Source: Elusimicrobia bacterium RIFOXYA2_FULL_47_53 (GTDB lineage Bacteria; Elusimicrobiota; Endomicrobiia; Endomicrobiales; XYA2-FULL-47-53). From it: DNA of 64,000 nucleotides. Positions 36,246-42,537 of this stretch are shown here, piece after piece (position 1 is the stretch's first letter; every line of letters begins with the position of its first letter). Both the position numbers and the translations under genes were made by a program. The DNA lies in contig MGVE01000016.1 in the NCBI GenBank assembly GCA_001800315.1, positions 1 through 64,000 of the forward strand, in the 5' to 3' direction. The notes under the pieces were generated by a model that saw only the letters and a list, made by a program, of their open reading frames with translations, searched no databases and was not told the origin of the DNA.

Positions 36246-36297
36246 TTGACTGTGCAACAATTAAGGTATATAATTGTATCAGTATATGACACAATTA
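36246..36297 (+). promoter_or_regulatory. strong promoter with palindromic operator upstream of fic1
   Basis: TTGACT (36246-36251), a 17-base spacer and TATAAT (36269-36274) make an 11/12 sigma70 match. A perfect 7-bp inverted repeat TAATTGT (36271-36277) / ACAATTA (36291-36297), with inner arms TCA/TGA, overlaps the -10 box and the expected start site near 36281. This is the layout of a repressor site. The repressor is unknown; the Fic protein's own C-terminal winged-helix region is one candidate. Confidence 0.65.
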
Positions 36298-36325
36298 CGC
36301 AGGTAAACACAAAAAGGAGATTGAA

Positions 36326-37447
36326 TTGGTTAAATATATCTGGGAAAAGAAAGATTGGTTTGACTTCAACTATGACCATAAAACTTTGATTGGTCCTCTT
36401 GCCAAGGCACGCCAGTTGCAGGGCAATTTGCTTGGCAGAATATCGCAGCTTAACATAACCCAGGAAACAGAAGCTCAAGCAGAGGTACTTATTGAAGAAA
36501 CTGTAAGGACAGCAGAAATAGAAGGCATGGCTTTAAATAGAGATGCGGTAAGGTCTTCAGTATCGGCAAGACTTGGGCTACCCCAAGGCGTGGGCATTAA
36601 AGATGTAAACGCTGATGGCTTAATAGATGTATTGCTTGATGCTATAAGAATGAACGATAAACCACTCTCAATAGAGCGGCTTAATAGTTGGCAGGCTGCG
36701 CTCTTTCCTACCAGTTATTCCGGACTTAAGAAAATCCGGGCAGGTGAATTGCGCGGTACTGAGCCGATGCAGGTGGTCTCAGGCCCAATCGGTAAAGAAA
36801 TAATACATTTCCAAGCGCCTCCTAAAGAGCAAGCAGTGCGAGAGCTTAAGCTTTTTGTAAACTGGTGGAACAATTCGTTTAAAACTAATACCATGGATGG
36901 ACTGTTACGCGCCGGTGCAGCACATTTACGGTTTATAACCATTCATCCCTACGAAGACGGAAACGGACGAATAGCAAGAGCCTTGACTGATATGGCTTTA
37001 GCGGAAGATGAAAAGATAAAAGTAAGGTTCTACAGCGTCTCATCTCAAATAATGAGGGATAGAAAAGAATACTATGATGTTTTGGAGAATGTGCAGAACT
37101 GCAGGATTGATACTACAGAATGGTTTTTGTGGTTTATAGAGTGCATAACAGCATCAATAATTAATTCTCAAGACATTATCGCAAATGTCTTTAAACGCGC
37201 TGATTTTTGGAAAAAGCATACCCAAACACAAATAAATGAAAGACAAAGAAAAGTTATTTCAAAAATCCTTGAAGCTGGCCCAGGCGGGTTTATGGGTGCC
37301 CTTACAACCAGGAAGTATGTCGGAATGACCAGGACTAGCAGGGCAACAGCTATTCGTGAAATCAACGATTTGGTTGAAAAAGGAATATTGATACAAATCG
37401 GAGAGAAGGGCAGAAGTGTCAAATATGAAATTGTCTGGAGCAGATGA
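36326..37447 (+). CDS. class II Fic AMP-transferase with DUF4172 N-terminus (fic1)
   Basis: 373 residues from a TTG start with AAGGAG well placed upstream. An N-terminal DUF4172-like region (YIWEKKDWFDFNYDHKTL) is followed by the inhibitory helix TAEIEG (T62-G67, the SxxxEG form of class II Fic). The Fic core motif HPYEDGNGRIAR starts at H207. A C-terminal winged-helix region (about 305-373) follows. Fic proteins transfer AMP from ATP to target hydroxyls; the inhibitory Glu holds the enzyme inactive until released. All key residues are present. It is bracketed by two copies of an integrase 3' end and sits in AT-rich DNA, suggesting horizontal transfer. Confidence 0.9.
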   Translation: MVKYIWEKKDWFDFNYDHKTLIGPLAKARQLQGNLLGRISQLNITQETEAQAEVLIEETVRTAEIEGMALNRDAVRSSVSARLGLPQGVGIKDVNADGLIDVLLDAIRMNDKPLSIERLNSWQAALFPTSYSGLKKIRAGELRGTEPMQVVSGPIGKEIIHFQAPPKEQAVRELKLFVNWWNNSFKTNTMDGLLRAGAAHLRFITIHPYEDGNGRIARALTDMALAEDEKIKVRFYSVSSQIMRDRKEYYDVLENVQNCRIDTTEWFLWFIECITASIINSQDIIANVFKRADFWKKHTQTQINERQRKVISKILEAGPGGFMGALTTRKYVGMTRTSRATAIREINDLVEKGILIQIGEKGRSVKYEIVWSR

Positions 37448-37556
37448 TCATATTTTTAAAACCACAAACGATTTAGTGTAAATTATGGTTACATTATAGC
37501 TTTGGATAAATAATAGGATATTAACAAATATCGAAAAGTTAATAAGCAATAGCTGA

Positions 37557-37682
37557 CAGAGCGGAAAAGATTTGGTAACTGTTTCCAAACTGCTTGGCCA
37601 CTCCAGCATCAGAAATACAATGATATACGCCCACTTAGCCCCAAAACACATCTCAGAATCAATTGTTAACCTTCACTATTGA
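37557..37682 (+). pseudogene. 3' end fragment of a tyrosine integrase, copy 2
   Basis: About 41 codons remain in frame between a stop at 37554 and the stop at 37680-37682. They read QSGKDLVTVSKLLGHSSIRN, then TMIYAHLAPKHISESIVNLHY. LLGHSSI and the Tyr of TMIYAHL are the conserved His region and catalytic-tyrosine motif of tyrosine recombinases. The upstream part of the gene is gone: 37448-37556 holds nothing else I recognise. The last 58 bases repeat copy 1 at about 85-90% identity, in the same orientation. Confidence 0.85.
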
Positions 37683-37697
37683 TAATTCGGCTCAATA

Positions 37698-37753
37698 TTT
37701 ATCGGCAATTTATCGGCATTATAACGGCAATTATGCCCTAAATATGCTATAAT
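37698..37753 (+). promoter_or_regulatory. fic2 promoter with repeated TTTATCGGCAA operator-like sites
   Basis: TTTATCGGCAA-type units repeat at 37698-37708, 37709-37718 and, as ATAACGGCAATTAT, at 37721-37734. The third unit covers the expected -35 position of the TATAAT box at 37748-37753. The 14-mer CGGCAATTTATCGG (37703-37716) occurs again, perfectly, inside the last codons of fic2 (38850-38863). This suggests a protein-binding site, perhaps for autoregulation. Confidence 0.55.
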
Positions 37754-37777
37754 TAGACTAACAACGAGGGGAAATAT

Positions 37778-38887
37778 ATGACTAATAGACAAATATGGGA
37801 ACCACGCTATATTATTAATTCGGTAACAGCTAAGGCATTGATGGAAATTGAAGCTGCAAAAGCTGTAATTGAACATACCCCATTGCCTGCTGCTATTGAA
37901 GCAAAACTGCGCCATAGCGCGCGAGTTCGCTCTACTCACTATTCTACTCGTATTGAGGGCAATAAGCTAACGCTTAAAGAAGCCCAGAATGTAATCGAAA
38001 AAAGGAAAGGAACCTTTCATGGTAGAGAAAGAGATGTCAACGAAGTCCGGAATTATTGGGATGCTTTACTCAAAGTTGAAGATTGGGCATCAAAGAAAGT
38101 TGAATTCAGTGAAGATTTGATAAAACGGCTACATGCTATAGTGGTAAATGGAAAACGAAACAAACCAACACAATACCGTACTGAGCAAAATGTAATACGC
38201 GATTCTGCCTCAGGTGGAATTGTCTATTTGCCACCTGAAGCAAAAGATGTTTCTGCTCTTATGGGATCAATGGTCAGATGGGTAAGAGCCGCTGAAAGGA
38301 ATATGATACCTGTACCACTTATAGCATCTCTAATTCATTACCAATTCGTAACTATTCACCCATATTATGACGGCAACGGCAGGACCGCGCGACTCCTTGC
38401 AACTTTTATTCTTCAGAGAGACGGTTATGGATTAAATGGTTTCTTTTCAATGGAAGAACATCATGCGCTTGATCTTGAAACCTATTATACATCCCTGGCT
38501 GTTCATAAACATCACAATTATTACAGTGGCAGAGCAGATGCTAACCTTACTTCATGGGTAGAATACTTTGTAAAGCTGCTTGCCGGTGTATTTACGAAAG
38601 CAAAAGACGAGACCCTATCTTATGTAAAAGTTGGAGCATCCCAAGAACCTGAAAACCTACGGAAGCTTGATCATAGAGCAAGAACTGTATTATCGTTGTT
38701 TGGCAAAAAAGACAAAATAAATTCTCAAGATATAGTTAGCATTTTAGGGCTTTCTAACAGAATGGTGAGAATATTGCTAAAGCAGTGGGTAGAAGATGGA
38801 TGGCTTACCATGGCAGACCCCTCAAACAAAAGCAGGGCATATACTTTAACGGCAATTTATCGGAAATTTATCGGTAATAAGTATTGA
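37778..38887 (+). CDS. class II Fic AMP-transferase with C-terminal winged helix (fic2)
   Basis: 369 residues. ATG 37778 has GAGGGGA upstream. The N-terminal region carries the inhibitory motif STRIEGN (S56-N62, class II Fic). The Fic motif HPYYDGNGRTAR starts at H194 and is complete, and a winged-helix region fills about 300-369 (INSQDIVSILGLSNRMVRIL). It lacks the DUF4172 start of its upstream neighbour and is clearly a different subfamily. It should AMPylate a protein target once self-inhibition is relieved. No separate antitoxin gene is visible. A 14-bp repeat of the upstream operator lies in the end of the coding sequence. Confidence 0.9.
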   Translation: MTNRQIWEPRYIINSVTAKALMEIEAAKAVIEHTPLPAAIEAKLRHSARVRSTHYSTRIEGNKLTLKEAQNVIEKRKGTFHGRERDVNEVRNYWDALLKVEDWASKKVEFSEDLIKRLHAIVVNGKRNKPTQYRTEQNVIRDSASGGIVYLPPEAKDVSALMGSMVRWVRAAERNMIPVPLIASLIHYQFVTIHPYYDGNGRTARLLATFILQRDGYGLNGFFSMEEHHALDLETYYTSLAVHKHHNYYSGRADANLTSWVEYFVKLLAGVFTKAKDETLSYVKVGASQEPENLRKLDHRARTVLSLFGKKDKINSQDIVSILGLSNRMVRILLKQWVEDGWLTMADPSNKSRAYTLTAIYRKFIGNKY

Positions 38888-38888
38888 T

Positions 38889-38910
38889 TATTTGAGTCAG
38901 TTGAAAACCC
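38889..38910 (+). repeat. isolated MITE end upstream of tRNA-Cys
   Basis: TTTGAGTCAGTTGAAAACCC (38891-38910) matches 18 of 20 bases with the left end of MITE copy B (39124-39143). Its 16-mer TTGAGTCAGTTGAAAA (38892-38907) is repeated perfectly in inverted form at 39260-39275. The tRNA-Cys gene lies between these ends. Confidence 0.8.
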
Positions 38911-39033
38911 ATTTATACGGCCCTGTCCTTGCTTGTCCGCTCTTGTCACCTCTTGTCACTTCGCTTGGCCATATGTTTATCGACGATTTATTGACATTAT
39001 ATAGGTTATTTTGTATATTATCACCTCTTAACC

Positions 39034-39106
39034 GGTGCGGTACCCAAGTGGTTAAGGGGGCGGTCTGCAAAACCGTCATTCGTCGGTTCAACTCCGACCC
39101 GCACCT
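39034..39106 (+). tRNA. tRNA-Cys (GCA anticodon)
   Basis: The acceptor strands GGTGCGG (39034-39040) and CCGCACC (39099-39105) pair perfectly, with discriminator T at 39106, the identity base of tRNA-Cys. The anticodon loop CTGCAAA holds GCA at 39067-39069 on a 5-bp stem. The T arm is GTCGG-TTCAACT-CCGAC. The 3' CCA is not encoded. The gene is bracketed by MITE ends and lies at the edge of the Fic island, where tRNA genes often serve as integration sites. Confidence 0.95.
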
Positions 39107-39120
39107 GTCAATATCTTTAA

Positions 39121-39278
39121 TAATTTGAGTCAATTAAAAACCCTTAATAATACCCAGTCATTGCGATCTCCCGAAGGGGGGGAAGCAATCTCGCTTTTCC
39201 GTCGGAAGCGACGAGATTGCTTCGTCGTTGCACTCCTCGCAAAGACGGACTGAAACACTTTTTCAACTGACTCAATTA
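39121..39278 (-). mobile_element. MITE-like inverted-repeat element, copy B
   Basis: An approximately 158-bp non-coding unit with ends TAATTTGAGTC (39121-39131) and GACTCAATTA (39269-39278). It is the reverse complement of copy A at 17341-17487, with the same core (TTGCGATCTCCCGAAGG, GAAGCAATCTCG, CGAGATTGCTTCG, CACTCCTCGCAAAGACGG). It carries no gene and would need a transposase supplied elsewhere. It sits 15 bases after tRNA-Cys. Confidence 0.8.
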
Positions 39279-39285
39279 ATTAGCT

Positions 39286-39313
39286 CATCGGTAACTGCCG
39301 GTGGGTTTTTTTT
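39286..39313 (+). terminator. intrinsic terminator downstream of tRNA-Cys
   Basis: CATCGG (39286-39291) pairs with CCGGTG (39298-39303) through one G-U pair around TAACTG, followed by a run of eight T (39306-39313). It would end transcription from the tRNA and MITE region before the PqiA-like operon. Confidence 0.75.
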
Positions 39314-39327
39314 ATTGGTGGAAATAG

Positions 39328-39349
39328 GTCAGTATTTGGCAGATTTAGA
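39328..39349 (+). promoter_or_regulatory. GTCAGTA-N6-AGATTTAGA motif upstream of the PqiA-like operon
   Basis: GTCAGTA (39328-39334) and AGATTTAGA (39341-39349) occur with the same 13-base offset as at 58352 and 58365, upstream of the helical protein gene. GTCAGTA alone recurs in other intergenic regions of this window. It may be a shared regulator site. Confidence 0.4.
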
Positions 39350-39421
39350 TGATTCACAAGCATTGAGTTAATTGAGAGAATAGACTGCAACCTGAGTTAA
39401 ATGTTGGAAGGGAACTGTTAT

Positions 39422-40678
39422 ATGAAGCTGTTTAAGCTGTGGCTGCCATTATTAGTCATTATTGCTTCTGCTGCGTTGTGCCAGCAGATCATTTCTAATT
39501 CAATCGCAAATCAGAAAAACAAAATAGATTATGCCGAGCTGAATCATGTTAAGTACGGTCTTCTCAGCGTTGAGGAATGGAAGCGGCAAATTACAGTCAT
39601 CCTTGCCGATGAAGTCAGTAAGATAGATATTTCAAGATCGGACCGGCATGATTTAAAAGTGCATATTGAAACTCTGTTGAATACTCTGCTTGATAAAGTC
39701 AGCAATAAAATAAGAGAGGGCAACTCCGGTTCGGCTGAAGGCTGGATTAAACAGGCCTTCATGAATATTTTTGTTAGTTTGGATGATATTAAAACGGGTA
39801 TTCCAGAATACGCTGATGCCATAATTCAGGAGCTGACAAAGGCCAAAACCATGGGACAGATAAAAGCCATGCTCAACAAACAACTCAGGCAATATTTCAG
39901 GGAAACCTTTGACAAACAGGATACTGAAACATTGAACAACATTCTTGCAAGGACTGATGCGAAAGATATCACGGCCGCCAGAATATATCTTGATAAAGAG
40001 ATTTCGTTTGCCCACAAACTGATTACAAGGGAGACACTGCTGCTTATTATTCTTGCAATTATCCTGTTTGCCTGGTCAGGCTTTAATAAACAGCCTTTGG
40101 CTCCGTCTCAATACATATACCTGGTTATCTCGCTTATTCTGCTATTAGTTACCGGAGTTACTACGCCCATGATTGATCTTGAGTCAAAAATTACTCATAT
40201 GAACTTTATGCTTATGGGGCATCCCGTAAATTTTGACAACCAGGTTCTATATTTCCAAAGTAAAAGTATTCTGGATGTCTTCTGGATAATGATCAAACAT
40301 AATGATATTCCGATGAAGCTTGTAGGAATACTGGTAGTTACCTTCAGCATTATATTTCCATTATGCAAAATATTTTCATCACTGCTCTATTACTACAATT
40401 ATCATCACGCAAAAGAGAATCCGCTCATAAAGTTCTTTATACTAAAAGCGGGAAAATGGTCAATGGCGGATGTCATGGTTGTCGCGATATTTATGGCTTA
40501 CATAGGATTTAACGGTATTATCACCAGCCAGCTTGAGAAATTAAGTTCCGCCGGCCCGAATCTTGTAGTGTTAACGACAAACGGCACTACTCTTCAGCCA
40601 GGTTATTATCTTTTCCTGACTTACACTCTCCTGGCGTTATTTTTGTCGGGTTACCTTACGAGAAACCCTCAGGCATAG
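39422..40678 (+). CDS. PqiA-like multi-pass membrane protein
   Basis: 418 residues. ATG 39422 is preferred over the in-frame ATG at 39401 because GGAAGGGA lies just before it. An N-terminal membrane anchor (about 5-23) is followed by a helical periplasmic region of about 180 residues. Then come four or five membrane helices of the paraquat-inducible protein A type (TGVTTPMIDLESKI, FSIIFPLCKIFSSL, GKWSMADVMVVAIFMAYIGF). PqiA/YebS proteins are inner-membrane partners of MCE lipid-transfer proteins. No MCE gene is next to it; instead Omp85 and TamB follow, suggesting a lipid-transfer path that uses TamB as the bridge. Confidence 0.75.
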   Translation: MKLFKLWLPLLVIIASAALCQQIISNSIANQKNKIDYAELNHVKYGLLSVEEWKRQITVILADEVSKIDISRSDRHDLKVHIETLLNTLLDKVSNKIREGNSGSAEGWIKQAFMNIFVSLDDIKTGIPEYADAIIQELTKAKTMGQIKAMLNKQLRQYFRETFDKQDTETLNNILARTDAKDITAARIYLDKEISFAHKLITRETLLLIILAIILFAWSGFNKQPLAPSQYIYLVISLILLLVTGVTTPMIDLESKITHMNFMLMGHPVNFDNQVLYFQSKSILDVFWIMIKHNDIPMKLVGILVVTFSIIFPLCKIFSSLLYYYNYHHAKENPLIKFFILKAGKWSMADVMVVAIFMAYIGFNGIITSQLEKLSSAGPNLVVLTTNGTTLQPGYYLFLTYTLLALFLSGYLTRNPQA

Positions 40679-40704
40679 AAAAAACATTTTCCCGGAATTA
40701 ATAT

Positions 40705-42534
40705 ATGAACCCATCCGTAAAAGGGTCAATTATCTTTGCTTTGGCGTTAGTCTCATTACTTTTCGCGCCTCTGCGCGCCGCAAATGATGGAAAAGCGGCT
40801 GTCAAAAGCATAAAAATAGAGGGTGTAAGAAGTTTGAAAATCAGCGATCTCAAAAAGGTAATGGACACGAAATTTCCAAACTGGATACCTTTTGCCCAAA
40901 AGCCTGATTTTAACAGCGGTGTTTTAAAGAATGACCTGAAAAACATAGAGACATACTATCAGGCAAACGGATATTTTGACGCCTCCGCAGTTTATACTGC
41001 AATAAACGGCAAGAATGAGTCTTTAGTAAGAATAATCATCAAGATAAGTGAAGGCGAGGCGAGTATAGTAGACGGAATATCATTGCGATTGAGTCTATTG
41101 AGCGCTCAGGATACGACGCTTCTGGCCGCGCTTACCGGCCTTCTGACAGTGCAGCGGGGGAAACGCTTCAATTACAAACTTTACGAAACATCCAAGAAGA
41201 AAATACTGCTTTACCTTAACGAGAACGGCTATGGGTCCGCGACAATAGAAGGGAAAGTTCAGGTCAATAAGCTGGAACGCAGTGTGAATATATTGTTTAA
41301 AATACAAGAAGGCCCTCTGCAGGAGTTTGGGGAAACGGCCGTAATAGGAAATAAAGGCATTAAAACCGAACACATCACGGATGAACTTACTTTTGAGCCC
41401 GGTGTGCTTTATTCAAGCGCGAAGGTGAGCCAAAGCAGCGTAAATATATTCAACCTGGGACTTTTCCAGTCAGCCTCCGTCACAGCGGAGGTCAGTTCAA
41501 ATTCCGCTGTTGTGCCGGTCAATATAAAAGTCGTAGAAGGTGACAAAAGGCAGCTCAGGCTTGGCATCGGCTACGCGGCTGAAGCCAAAGTAAGAGCCGG
41601 CGCCCAATGGAGCCGCTACTATCTCTGGGGGCGGCCGCGGACTTTGACAATCGGCGCCTCATACTCAGCGATTGAGGAAAATATCAACGCTAAAATAGCA
41701 CAGCCAAATTTTTTCAGCAGAAACAATGACCTGTCAGTTATGGGCGCGTTTGACAGAGAAGCAGTTGTGAGCTACACCAACGAGAAAATATCAGCGCAGT
41801 TGCAGGTGAATAGAAATATACAGCGCAATATATCTATTTTCACGGCTTATAACCTGGGAATCAACAGGCCCGTTGACCTGGACGGGATGATTAACACGGA
41901 CGATATTTCAGCAACTCCGGGTTCTTCATATTTTATTTCAAGCCTGTCGGCGGGCATGAACTACGCTTTTGTAGACAACCCGGCCTACCCGGCCCACGGG
42001 ATTACCTATTCGCAATATTTTGAGCAAGCCTCGTATCTGCTCGGTTCGGAAGCGGACTATTTCAAGGGTGTCACTGAATGCCATCTCTACGGTATTTTGA
42101 TAAGCGAATTTATTATCGCTTCCAGGCTCAAATTTGGATTCATCAGCCCTTCCCGTTTCACGGCCGATATACCGATCTTTAAGAGGTTTTTCAGCGGAGG
42201 AAGTTATAGTGTTAGGGGCTACGGGTTTCAGCAGATCGGGCCAAAAGACGAGGCGGGGAACCCCTTAGGAGGGCGGTACCAGATAGAAGGCAACATTGAA
42301 CTGCGCTATCCGATCGTAGGCAAATTAAAGGGGATAGTATTTGTGGACTCGGGCTCAATATATCAGACTAATTTTTCATTCAACGAGTCCGAGCTCAGCT
42401 ACGGCGTCGGCACGGGTGTGCGGTATGTGACACCCATAGGACCGATTGGGATTGACCTGGCCTTCCCGGTTCTATTAAGGCAAATTAATTTTGACGCGTA
42501 TAACTTTTATTTGACTATAGGGCAAGGGTTCTGA
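40705..42534 (+). CDS. Omp85-family outer-membrane protein (TamA/BamA-like)
   Basis: 609 residues. A signal peptide (about 1-26, ending LRA) is followed by three POTRA-like domains (about 30-270; VKSIKIEGVRSLKISDLKK) and a 16-strand surface-antigen barrel (about 275-609). The barrel contains the RGYGFQQIGP (VRGY/F-type) lid motif and ends with an aromatic (LTIGQGF). Three POTRAs and an adjacent tamB point to the TamA branch rather than BamA, which usually has five. It probably works with TamB to move lipids or insert proteins at the outer membrane. Its stop codon is three bases before the tamB start. Confidence 0.85.
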   Translation: MNPSVKGSIIFALALVSLLFAPLRAANDGKAAVKSIKIEGVRSLKISDLKKVMDTKFPNWIPFAQKPDFNSGVLKNDLKNIETYYQANGYFDASAVYTAINGKNESLVRIIIKISEGEASIVDGISLRLSLLSAQDTTLLAALTGLLTVQRGKRFNYKLYETSKKKILLYLNENGYGSATIEGKVQVNKLERSVNILFKIQEGPLQEFGETAVIGNKGIKTEHITDELTFEPGVLYSSAKVSQSSVNIFNLGLFQSASVTAEVSSNSAVVPVNIKVVEGDKRQLRLGIGYAAEAKVRAGAQWSRYYLWGRPRTLTIGASYSAIEENINAKIAQPNFFSRNNDLSVMGAFDREAVVSYTNEKISAQLQVNRNIQRNISIFTAYNLGINRPVDLDGMINTDDISATPGSSYFISSLSAGMNYAFVDNPAYPAHGITYSQYFEQASYLLGSEADYFKGVTECHLYGILISEFIIASRLKFGFISPSRFTADIPIFKRFFSGGSYSVRGYGFQQIGPKDEAGNPLGGRYQIEGNIELRYPIVGKLKGIVFVDSGSIYQTNFSFNESELSYGVGTGVRYVTPIGPIGIDLAFPVLLRQINFDAYNFYLTIGQGF

Positions 42535-42537
42535 CCA

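Noticed and set aside
38892-39133. Open frames of 78 codons on both strands over tRNA-Cys
   Set aside because: They run through the tRNA and the repeat ends, lack ribosome sites and encode no recognisable protein.
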